From assembly GCA_036639755.1 (NCBI GenBank), contig JAVWIB010000001.1:1-64000 (forward strand): a DNA stretch of 64,000 bases. The letters are read 5' to 3'. The DNA is from Egerieousia sp036639755. Lineage in GTDB: Bacteria; Bacteroidota; Bacteroidia; Bacteroidales; UBA932. A program made the position numbers and the translations under genes. Positions 18,823 through 27,789 of this stretch are shown here, piece after piece; positions within the stretch are counted from its first letter, which is position 1; every line of letters starts with the position of its first letter. The notes below the pieces were generated by a model. That model did not search any database, was not told where the DNA came from, and saw only the letters and a program-made list of their open reading frames with translations.

Positions 18823-21800
18823 ATGTCATTCGCACATCTTCACGTACATACATATTATTCAATTCTGGACGGAGCAGCCAATATCAAAGGGCACTTTAAA
18901 AAGGCGCAGGAGGATAAGCAGCCGGCGTTGGCCATTACCGACCACGGCAATATGTTTGGCGTAAAGGAGTTTCTTAAAGTAGCTAAAGATTTCCCCGATA
19001 TTAAACCAATTGTGGGGTGTGAGGTGTACTTAAACCGCGATGGACGGTTCAGTAAGAGGGGTAAAGAAGATCAGGGGGCATATCACCTTATTTTGCTGGC
19101 AAAAAATTTGGCCGGATATTACAATCTGGTAAAAATAGTCTCTACCGGATGGACGGAGGGATTTTATTACAAACCAAAGATAGACAGGGAGACGTTAGAG
19201 AAGTATCACGAGAATCTTATCTGTTCCTCTGCCTGTTTGGGAGGAGAAATTCCCAAAGCCATTAATGCCAATAATTTAAAAGAGGCACAAGAGACTGCTC
19301 TTTGGTATAAAAATCTGTTTGGAGAAGATTATTATCTGGAAGTTCAGTTGCATAAATCACAGATTCCGGGATGCGGCGAGGAGGTGTGGCGTTTGCAGGA
19401 GAATGCAAATAAGGAGATCTTTAATCTGGGAGAAAAATTGGGAATTAAAGTAATTGCAACCAATGATGTCCATTTTACCCGCAAAGAAGACGGCCCTGCC
19501 CATGATCGTCTTATCTGCCTCACGACCAATGCCAATTTTGATGACCCGGGGCGTATGAGATACACCCAGCAGGAGTATCTTAAAACAGAGGAGGAGATGC
19601 TTGCGCTCTTCCCCAAGTATCCGGAGGTTGTTTCCAATACGCTGGAAATTGTAGAGAAGGTGGAGAAATATAAAATAGACAGAGACCACGTATTGCCTAT
19701 TTTTCCTATTCCGGCAGAGTTCCCCGACAGCAATGAGTATCTTAAACATCTGGTCTATTTGGGGGCCGAGAAAAAATACAAAATGCTTACCCGGCAGGCG
19801 CACGACAGAATTGAATTTGAGCTGGCTACCATTAAAAAAATGGGTTTTCCCGATTATTTCCTTATTGTGCAGGATTTTATAGCGGCAGCAAGAGGCATTG
19901 GGGTATGGGTTGGTCCGGGGCGTGGATCGGCTGCAGGAAGTGTTGTTGCTTATTGTCTTGGAATTACCAACCTAGACCCCATAAAATATGATTTGCTGTT
20001 TGAGCGTTTCTTAAACCCCGATCGTATCTCTATGCCCGATATAGATATTGACTTTGATGATGACGGCCGTGGGCGAGTTCTTAAATACGTAGAGGGAAAA
20101 TATGGGAAAGATCATGTTTCCCACGTAGTTACATTTGGTACAATGGCTACTAAAAGTGCCATTAAAGATGTGGCTCGTATTCAAAATGTACCGCTTCCGG
20201 AGAGCGATCGCCTTACCAAACTCATTCCCGATAGTTTTCCCGATACCAAAGAGAAAATAAAAGGGGGAAACGGAGAGATTACGGAAAAGGTAACCAAAGT
20301 AAAAGTAACGGTAGAGAATTGTATCAAACTGGTTCCGGAGATGCAGCAGGCCTATAATGAATCTCCCATACCGGGAGTTCATGAAACGCTGGAATATGCA
20401 AAGCGGCTGGAGGGAACTGTCCGCAATACCGGCGTGCATGCCTGTGCTATTATCATTGGACGGGATAATCTTACCGAACATATTCCAATTTGTATTGCCA
20501 AAGATAAAGAGACGGGGGAAGATATGTGGGTGTCTCAATATGAGGGAACTTTTATTGAGGATGTGGGAATGCTTAAGATGGACTTCCTTGGTTTAAGAAC
20601 CTTATCAATACTTAAAGAAGCAGTGTCTAATATAAAGAAGCATAGTGGAATAGATATAGATATTGAAAGTATTCCTATAGATGATAAAAACACATTTGAA
20701 CTATTTGGACGTGGTGATACGGTTGCCGTGTTTCAGTTTGAGTCGCCCGGAATGCAGAAATGGCTGAGGGAGTTGAAACCCAACCGTTTTGAAGATCTTA
20801 TTGCCATGAATGCCCTGTACAGACCGGGACCTATGGATTATATTCCCGATTTTGTTGCCCGGAAACATGGGGATAAAAAAATTGAATATGATTTGCCTGA
20901 AATGGAAGAAATTCTATCCGATACATACGGAGTTACCGTTTATCAGGAGCAGGTGATGCTTTTATCTCAGAAGCTTGCCAATTTTACTAAAGGTATGGCG
21001 GACGGCTTGCGTAAAGCAATGGGTAAGAAACTCATTGATAAAATGATGGAACTTAAGGCCAAGTTTTTGGAGGGGGGGGCTGCAAACGGCCACCCTGCCG
21101 ATATTCTGGAAAAGATATGGAAAGACTGGACTGCTTTTGCCCAGTATGCATTTAATAAATCCCATTCAACTTGTTATGCATGGATTGCATATCAGACAGG
21201 GTATTTAAAAGCCAATTATCCGGCCGAATTTATGGCCGCCAACTTAAGTAAGAACTTAAATAATATAGAGGAGATTACCAAGCTGATGGATGAGTGTAAG
21301 AGGATGGGAATCTCTGTACTGGGCCCTTGTGTGAATGAGAGTGACAGAACATTTACCGTAAATAAGGCAGGAAATATCCGTTTTGGAATGGCCGGAATAA
21401 AGGGGTGGGTGGTGCAATTGTAGATAGTATTATTGCATGCCGGGGAGAGAATCCGTTTGAAGGAATCTTTAATTTTATAGAGAGGGCTGCTGCCGGCGGT
21501 ACACTTACCAGAAAAACCGTTGAGTCATTGGCTTATTCCGGGGCGTTTGATGCGTTCGGGGAGATCCGCCGTGATCAGTTCTTTCTATCGAATGCTAAAG
21601 AGGAGCTGTTTGTAGAGGCATTGTGCCGCTATGGGTCTAAATTGCAAAGTGATACGCTGGGGGGTGGAAATTCTCTTTTTGGAGATGCCGATGAAGGGTT
21701 CAAACCAACCCCTCCTGAGATTCCTATTCCCGGAGAATATAACAAACTGGAATTCTTAAAAAAGGAGAAAGAGTTGGTTGGGATGTATCTTTCTGCGCAT

Positions 21801-22469
21801 CCGCTTGATATGTACGGCTTTGAGATGAAGAATTTTGTAAAGGGTACTTTGTCTGAGGCGCAGGAGATGGTTAAACAGGCTTCTACAGATTTGAACCTTC
21901 AGAAAAAGGAGATGTATCTGGCCGGCCTTGTAACATCTGTGAGTAAGAGGGTTTCCCAAAAAAGCGGCAAACCATGGATGACATTTACCATGGAGGACTA
22001 TGCCGGGAGTGTGAATTTTTCTTTGTTTGGGAAAGATTATGAAACATTTATGCAGTTTCTGGAAGACGGGCATGCTTTGTTTATGAAATGTGTTATCCTA
22101 CCCCGTTTCGGTGGCTTTGCAAAACCGGAAGAGGGACAAAAGGATGGTGAAAAAGCAACTCCTGTGGAGTGCGAACTTAAAATAAGAAGGATTACGCTGT
22201 TGGCCAATACCAAAGATGAGTTTATCAAACGATTTATGGTAAATATTCCCGTAAAGAAAATTGATAAATCTTTCAGAAAAGAGCTTATCCAGCAATTAAA
22301 AGAGAATAAAGGGAAAAAACTTCTTTCTCTTAAAGTTCTCGATTATGAGAACCAGATAGCCGTAGAATTCTACTCCAAAAAATATAAAATTGATGTCAAT
22401 CAAGGATTCCTGGATTTTCTGGAACATCACAATCTGGAATACAACGTAGATGTAGATATAGCAATGTAG
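18823..22469 (+). CDS. dnaE: DNA polymerase III subunit alpha, interrupted by one frameshift
   Basis: Replicative polymerase catalytic subunit, present in two overlapping frames: 18823-21423 (866 aa, last residues out of frame) and about 21405-22469. It has the PHP domain (about 5-210; HVHTYYSILDGAANIKG), the catalytic palm with PDIDIDFDDDGRGRVLKYV (near 402), NTGVHACAIII, a helix-hairpin-helix region, and in the second frame an OB domain (MYLAGLVTSVSKRVSQKSGK). At 21402-21405 the run GGGG is followed by TGGGTGG; one more G would give GIKGVGGAIVDSII, the expected family sequence. Joined length is about 1215 aa, normal for the family. An essential gene with one homopolymer indel is most simply an assembly error. 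Confidence 0.93.
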
Positions 22470-22518
22470 ATTGCCGGTTGCAAACCGCAAGTTCTCACTG
22501 AATGATCGGTTGTATAAT

Positions 22519-23613
22519 TTAAGACAGACTTTGAATCTCTATTGCTGCCCCTTCCGGTGTAATAAGTGAGGCTCCGGCTTGGGGTTTGCAGAGGTGGCCG
22601 ATAATGTCTACGTTTGGAAATTCTTTGTGGAAGCGTTCGTGCTGGGCAACCGGTATGGCAAATAAGAATTTATAATCATCGCCTCCGTTAAGGGCTGCGG
22701 TAATGGCATCCATATTTAGCTCCTCCGCCATAGCAAAGGTCTGAGAGGCTATCGGGATTTTCTCTAAATAAATTTTTGCTCCTACATGATGTTCTGTACA
22801 GAGCTGCTTTACAGATGCGGCCAATCCTCCTGTAATAAAATATCCCGTGGCGGGGTAGAGTTTTGCTTCCTTAAATTGCTCTACGGTTTTGGGGTTAATT
22901 TCCGGACTGAGGTATTGACTGAGGATATATTTGTATTTGCTTAAATCGGGTTGTGTGTATTGTGCTGCCTGTGCTGCCGGAATTTTATGAAAGGCAATTT
23001 TCTCTCTTTCCAATACATGCAGTCCCATATATGCCGCTCCTACGTTTCCGGTAAGGCATAGCAGACAGGTGGTATCAACGGCGGGAAAACTTTTTAAGAT
23101 TTTTGTGTTTTGCCACCCAATGGCAGATACACCTATTGTAAATCCGGTCATGGAGGTATTGAGTTCTAATGATAAATTTTCTATTTTATGCTCTTTGGCA
23201 GCAGCCAGTACTCCGCCCCAGAATTCCTGAACATCTTCTACGCAAAACCGGGTAGAGAGGGCAAGATTGTATGACAACCCTTGCGGATTATAACAGCCGG
23301 CATAAATGGAACCGAATGCCAAAAGGGCAGATTTGTATCCTAAATGTTTGGGCGGTGTGTAGGTGAGATCAAAATCAATCCCCTCCAACATAAGTTTTGA
23401 TGTGGTAAGATATCCTGTGGCCACTTTTGCGTAAGGAGTTGTTTCTCTGTTGGTATAGTCACTGCCGGCAAACAAATTCTCCATGAGCGCATTCTTTCCA
23501 ACTTCACTGATGGGCGTTCTTTTGACTGTGGCCTTTTGGTCTGACTCCCGGAATGTTTCTTTTATGATTGTTTCGTCTTTTTTCGGCTCTTTTTTTGCTG
23601 ATATCTTTTCCAT
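22519..23613 (-). CDS. ThiL-like (AIR-synthase fold) protein lacking metal-binding residues
   Basis: Protein of 364 aa that aligns with Bacteroidota thiamine-monophosphate kinase: LMLEGIDFDLTYTPPKHLGYKSA corresponds to ThiL's LLMEGVHFDL...KHLGYKSA, and the C-terminal half has AALNGGDDYKFLFAIP and GHLCKP. The acidic metal- and ATP-binding motifs are gone: no N-terminal GDDAA, SDI is replaced by GSI, the GGDTT site reads ELNTSM, and the SDGL motif reads TGGL. It may therefore be non-catalytic or do something else. A 40-residue charged N-terminal extension precedes the domain. The ORF continues upstream to 23718, overlapping sufB, but that peptide is unrelated, and the promoter box sits just before 23613. 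Confidence 0.7.
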   Translation of the reverse strand: MEKISAKKEPKKDETIIKETFRESDQKATVKRTPISEVGKNALMENLFAGSDYTNRETTPYAKVATGYLTTSKLMLEGIDFDLTYTPPKHLGYKSALLAFGSIYAGCYNPQGLSYNLALSTRFCVEDVQEFWGGVLAAAKEHKIENLSLELNTSMTGFTIGVSAIGWQNTKILKSFPAVDTTCLLCLTGNVGAAYMGLHVLEREKIAFHKIPAAQAAQYTQPDLSKYKYILSQYLSPEINPKTVEQFKEAKLYPATGYFITGGLAASVKQLCTEHHVGAKIYLEKIPIASQTFAMAEELNMDAITAALNGGDDYKFLFAIPVAQHERFHKEFPNVDIIGHLCKPQAGASLITPEGAAIEIQSLS

Positions 23614-23629
23614 GTTCCCTATTTTTTTA

Positions 23630-23637
23630 CAAAAATA
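23630..23637 (-). promoter_or_regulatory. -7 promoter box of the ThiL-like gene
   Basis: The minus-strand sequence TATTTTTG fits TAnnTTTG, 16 bases before the chosen start codon. It is close to the divergent sufB box. Confidence 0.4.
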
Positions 23638-23649
23638 TCTAAAATGAAT

Positions 23650-23657
23650 TAACTTTG
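23650..23657 (+). promoter_or_regulatory. -7 promoter box of the suf operon
   Basis: TAACTTTG matches TAnnTTTG but ends only 7 bases before the sufB ATG, so the transcript would be nearly leaderless if this is the active promoter. Confidence 0.45.
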
Positions 23658-23664
23658 CACCATA

Positions 23665-25101
23665 ATGAGTAAAAATAATAATATAATTGAAGATATAGCC
23701 AATGCAGAATATCAGCATGGTTTTGAATCCAATATTAATCAGGAGTTTATTCCAAAGGGGCTTAATGAGGATATTATCCGCCTCATCTCATCCAAAAAAG
23801 AGGAACCGGAGTGGCTTTTGGATTTCAGATTAAAGGCGTTTGCCAAATGGCAGACTATGAAAATGCCAACATGGGCGCATTTGCAGATTCCCGATATTAA
23901 TTATCAGGAGATTATTTACTATGCTGCCCCAAAACCAAAAAAAGAGGTAACGGAAATAGATCCCGAACTGGAGGATACTTTTAATCGGCTCGGCATTCCG
24001 CTGCACGAAAGAAATGTGCTGGCCGGGGTTGCTGTAGATGCGGTTTTCGATTCGGTATCGGTGAAGACCACCTTTCGAGAGACCCTTGCGGAGAAGGGGG
24101 TTATTTTTTGTTCTTTCTCAGAAGCGGTAAGGGATTATCCCGATTTAGTAAAAAAATATCTGGCGTCGGTTGTGCCGGTAGGAGATAATTTTTTTGCAGC
24201 TCTTAATTCGGCTGTGTTCAGCGACGGTTCTTTTTGTTATATACCAAAGGGGATACGTTGCCCCATGGAGCTTTCCAGCTACTTTCGGATTAATGCCAAG
24301 GGAACCGGACAGTTTGAACGAACCCTTATTGTGGCGGACGAGGGCTCTTATGTAAGTTATCTGGAGGGGTGTACGGCTCCGCAGCGTGATGAAAATCAAT
24401 TGCATGCAGCAGTAGTGGAGATTGTTATCATGCAAGATGCTCATGTAAAATATTCTACGGTGCAGAACTGGTATCCGGGAGATAAGAACGGGAAAGGGGG
24501 AATTTATAACTTTGTAACTAAGAGAGGTATTTGTAAAGGAGCAAACAGTAAATTGTTCTGGGCACAGGTGGAGACAGGTTCTGCAATTACATGGAAATAT
24601 CCGAGTACGATTTTAAAGGGAGATCACTCCATGTCTGAGTTTTATTCGGTGGCTGTTACCAATCATTACCAGCAGGCAGATACCGGAACTAAAATGATTC
24701 ATATTGGTAAAAATACCACAAGTAGGATTGTAAGTAAGGGTATATCATCCGGTCATAGTCAGAATAGTTATAGAGGGTTAGTTAAAGTGTTACCGAATGC
24801 AGAAAACGCAAGAAATCATTCACAGTGTGATAGTTTGTTGCTGGGTGATAAATGTGGAGCACACACGTTTCCTTATATAGAAAGTGATAATCAGACGGCT
24901 GTACTGGAGCATGAAGCAACCACCTCTAAAATAGGCGAAGATCAATTATTTTATTGTCGCCAGCGGGGAATTAAAGAGGAGGATGCAATAGGGCTGATTG
25001 TGAATGGCTATGCAAAAGAGGTGCTGAACCAACTTCCTATGGAGTTTGCGGTGGAGGCGCAAAAATTATTGCAGATTTCTCTGGAAGGGAGTGTGGGATA
25101 G
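23665..25101 (+). CDS. sufB: Fe-S cluster assembly scaffold protein SufB
   Basis: Scaffold subunit of the SufBCD complex for Fe-S cluster assembly under stress or iron limitation; 478 aa, normal for SufB. Landmarks are the N-terminal WLLDFRLKAFAKWQTMKMP, the beta-helix core (IPKGIRCPMELSSYFRINAK, EGCTAPQRDENQLHAAVVEI), and near the C-terminus RNHSQCDSLL, containing the cysteine that aligns with the cluster-building Cys, followed by HEATTSKIGEDQLFYCRQRG. It is the first gene of sufB-pnuC-sufC-sufD; no SufS or SufU gene is in the window. Confidence 0.97.
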   Translation: MSKNNNIIEDIANAEYQHGFESNINQEFIPKGLNEDIIRLISSKKEEPEWLLDFRLKAFAKWQTMKMPTWAHLQIPDINYQEIIYYAAPKPKKEVTEIDPELEDTFNRLGIPLHERNVLAGVAVDAVFDSVSVKTTFRETLAEKGVIFCSFSEAVRDYPDLVKKYLASVVPVGDNFFAALNSAVFSDGSFCYIPKGIRCPMELSSYFRINAKGTGQFERTLIVADEGSYVSYLEGCTAPQRDENQLHAAVVEIVIMQDAHVKYSTVQNWYPGDKNGKGGIYNFVTKRGICKGANSKLFWAQVETGSAITWKYPSTILKGDHSMSEFYSVAVTNHYQQADTGTKMIHIGKNTTSRIVSKGISSGHSQNSYRGLVKVLPNAENARNHSQCDSLLLGDKCGAHTFPYIESDNQTAVLEHEATTSKIGEDQLFYCRQRGIKEEDAIGLIVNGYAKEVLNQLPMEFAVEAQKLLQISLEGSVG

Positions 25102-25166
25102 TCTCCGGTCTCTTGTTGATAGCATAGTTTTGATAAGAAACTTACGATTTTAATAACTTACATAGG

Positions 25167-25814
25167 ATGTTTAATATTGATAATATAATTTTTAGTATTG
25201 CCGGACAAGGGGTTAGTTTTTTGGAACTGATAGCTGTTCTTGCGGGATTGAGTTGCGTTTTTCTGGCAACAAGAGGAAAAGTATTGAATTTTTGGATGGG
25301 ATATCTCTACAACATTTTGCTTTTCTTTATGTTTATGCAGAAGCATCTCTATTCCAGCATGCTTATACAGCCTGTTTCGTTTATTATTAACTTTTTCGGA
25401 CATTACAGGTGGACCCATCCGGGAGATCGTGAAAAGGATAAAAAGAAACAGTTGAAAGTGACCCTCCTTACCAATAAAGAAAGATTCATGTTCCTTGGAA
25501 TCATTGCTCTTTTTACAATTTTATGGGGACTTTTCCTTAGCCGGGTGCATCTTTTCTGGCCTGATTTCTTTCCAATGGCGCGTCAACCGTTTCTGGATGC
25601 CTTTGTGACGGGATTTATATTGCTGGCGCAATATCTGTCGGCACAAAAGAAACTCGATTGCTGGGGAGCATGGTTGGTTGTGAATGGAACGAATATTACC
25701 TTATATGTAAAAGCAGATCTGGCATTTATGCCGCTGGTATGTGCCGGTTATATTGTACTTGCATTTTTTGGTTTTGCCATGTGGCGTAAACAAATGCTTG
25801 CACAAAACGAATAA
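25167..25814 (+). CDS. pnuC: PnuC-family vitamin transporter inside the suf operon
   Basis: Integral membrane protein of 215 aa with six or seven predicted helices. PnuC-family signatures are INFFGHYRWTHPGDREKDK and the late helix WGAWLVVNGTNITLYV. PnuC proteins move nicotinamide riboside by facilitated diffusion; Bacteroidota relatives (PnuT, PnuX) take thiamine or riboflavin, so the substrate is open. It lies 65 bases after sufB and 31 bases before sufC on the same strand. A second, only distantly similar PnuC is at 50472-51188. No TPP, FMN or NAD riboswitch is recognisable upstream. Confidence 0.8.
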   Translation: MFNIDNIIFSIAGQGVSFLELIAVLAGLSCVFLATRGKVLNFWMGYLYNILLFFMFMQKHLYSSMLIQPVSFIINFFGHYRWTHPGDREKDKKKQLKVTLLTNKERFMFLGIIALFTILWGLFLSRVHLFWPDFFPMARQPFLDAFVTGFILLAQYLSAQKKLDCWGAWLVVNGTNITLYVKADLAFMPLVCAGYIVLAFFGFAMWRKQMLAQNE

Positions 25815-25845
25815 AAAAAAGAATGATAGAGTAAAAGATACGAAT

Positions 25846-26601
25846 ATGAGCAATTTAATTGAGATACACGATTTACATGCCGGAGTGAGCGGCAAGGAGA
25901 TTTTAAAAGGGATTAATCTTACGGTAAAAGAGGGAGAAGTTCATGCTATTATGGGGCCGAACGGGGCTGGTAAAAGTACATTATCTGCTGTTCTGGCCGG
26001 AAAAGAGAGTTTTGAGGTAACCGCAGGTTCCGTAAAATTCAGAGGGGAAAATTTATTTGAAATGCCTATAGAGGAGCGTTCCTGGGCGGGTCTTTTTCTT
26101 GGGTTCCAATATCCGGTTGAAATTCCGGGTGTTACCAATGTGAATTTTATGAAAACAGCTGTTAATGAGCATCGTAAACATAATAATCTTCCTCCGCTTA
26201 CTGCTGCGGAATATCTTAAACTCATGAGAGAGAAGATGGCGGTTGTAGAGATGGATCCTGCTTTTTCTTCACGTGGCGTGAATGTGGGGTTCTCCGGAGG
26301 AGAGAAAAAAAGAAATGAAATTTTTCAGATGGCCATGCTGGAACCAAAACTCGCTATTTTGGATGAAACCGATAGCGGACTGGATGTTGATGCCTTGCGA
26401 ATTGTGGCAACCGGTGTGAACAAATTAAAAAGGCCTACGAATGCAACCATTGTCATTACCCATTATCAGCGTTTGCTGGATTATATTGTTCCCGATATTG
26501 TACATGTACTTTATAAAGGGAGGATTATTAAAACGGCAGGTAAGGAGCTGGCTCTGGAGGTAGAGGCAAGGGGATATGATTGGTTGATAAATGCAGAATA
26601 A
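25846..26601 (+). CDS. sufC: Fe-S cluster assembly ATPase SufC
   Basis: ABC-type ATPase of the SufBCD complex, 251 aa from the chosen start. It shows Walker A GPNGAGKST (about 35-43), the Q-loop region FQYPVEIPG, the SufC-specific signature GFSGGEKKRNEIFQ and Walker B LAILDETDSGLDVD, and ends IKTAGKELALEVEARGYDWL. The reading frame is open 105 bases upstream into pnuC, but relatives start at MSNLIEIHDLHAG, so 25846 is used. It lies 24 bases before sufD. Confidence 0.96.
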   Translation: MSNLIEIHDLHAGVSGKEILKGINLTVKEGEVHAIMGPNGAGKSTLSAVLAGKESFEVTAGSVKFRGENLFEMPIEERSWAGLFLGFQYPVEIPGVTNVNFMKTAVNEHRKHNNLPPLTAAEYLKLMREKMAVVEMDPAFSSRGVNVGFSGGEKKRNEIFQMAMLEPKLAILDETDSGLDVDALRIVATGVNKLKRPTNATIVITHYQRLLDYIVPDIVHVLYKGRIIKTAGKELALEVEARGYDWLINAE

Positions 26602-26625
26602 AAGCGAGAGATTAAAAGGAACAAT

Positions 26626-27645
26626 ATGAGTGATAATTATATATATATACCCGATGGAAAAGTGGAGGGGGTGCCGGTACAGGAGCAGTTCAGATGCCGT
26701 GTCCCTTTGAATCATACCCGACAGATGTTTCTTGTGGATGGTAAGACCGAAACATCGCAGGGGTATAAGATGGAATTAAAGGAAGGGGAGATTTTACCGG
26801 AACTTTTCCAGATTATACAGGTCAGAAGCAACAATGCTGCGGATGATATTTGTTATGGGACCCAATTTATTCTTCATAAAGGGGCGCAGGCAAAAGTTTT
26901 GCTTTGTTCGCATACTCTTTCTATGCATAATTTTATAACAGATGAAACTGTTACGATTACTTTGGCAGAAAATGCGGTTTTGGATATGGCTGTTATGCAG
27001 AATGAACACAACCAATCCAATCATAAAACGTATTTTCACGTAACCCTTGCTGCTAATGCTGTGTTAAACCTGCATCTGATTACATTGCATGGGGGTAATA
27101 TCTCCAATAAAGTAAGGGTGAATCTTAATGGCCGGGGAGGGGAGTGTTATGTAAACGGACTTTATCTGGCAGACGGTCTGCAAAAAGTAAATACAGATGT
27201 AAATATTTTGCATAATGTGGCAGAATGTCACAGTTCGCAACTCTTCAAAGGGATTCTGGACGGAGAGTCTGTAACCCGTTTCAGCGGTACTATCTACGTA
27301 GAAAAAGATGCTCAGAAAACCGAGGCATATCAGGCAAATAACAACCTTCTTTCAAGCGATCAGGCAAAGGCTTATACACAGCCTCATCTGGAGATTTATG
27401 CAGATGATGTAAAGTGTTCGCACGGAGCTACTATCGGGAGCCTTAATGAGATGGAGTTATTTTATATGCGTTCCAGAGGTATTACGTTGGAAGAGGCTAA
27501 ACTTCTTCAGAAACAGGCGTTTGCATATGCTGCCCTGGAAAAGATTACAAACAATGAATTAAGGGAAAGATTGCAGTCTTTGGTTGAAAGACGGTTGCGC
27601 GGAGAATTTTCCCACTGTTCAAACTGCAGCATGCATTGCTGTTAA
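26626..27645 (+). CDS. sufD: Fe-S cluster assembly protein SufD, short form
   Basis: Third subunit of SufBCD, 339 aa. It has the beta-helix core and the conserved C-terminal block EIYADDVKCSHGATIGSLNE followed by YMRSRGITLEEAKLL. It lacks roughly 100 residues of N-terminal helical domain found in typical SufD proteins (about 440 aa); the segment upstream is occupied by sufC, so the truncation is not a start-site mistake. The extreme C-terminus is cysteine-rich (HCSNCSMHCC), longer than the single CxxC-type tail I recall for Bacteroides SufD. Confidence 0.9.
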   Translation: MSDNYIYIPDGKVEGVPVQEQFRCRVPLNHTRQMFLVDGKTETSQGYKMELKEGEILPELFQIIQVRSNNAADDICYGTQFILHKGAQAKVLLCSHTLSMHNFITDETVTITLAENAVLDMAVMQNEHNQSNHKTYFHVTLAANAVLNLHLITLHGGNISNKVRVNLNGRGGECYVNGLYLADGLQKVNTDVNILHNVAECHSSQLFKGILDGESVTRFSGTIYVEKDAQKTEAYQANNNLLSSDQAKAYTQPHLEIYADDVKCSHGATIGSLNEMELFYMRSRGITLEEAKLLQKQAFAYAALEKITNNELRERLQSLVERRLRGEFSHCSNCSMHCC

Positions 27646-27789
27646 ATACACAAAAAACACATACTCATACTTGTAGGCAGCATTGTTAATTCGTTGTTGA
27701 AAAGTATTGTGCTTTTTCAAAAAACAAGTTATAAATATACATAACTTGCAATCCCAATTTAGCTAACAAAACACGTCTAATAAAATATA

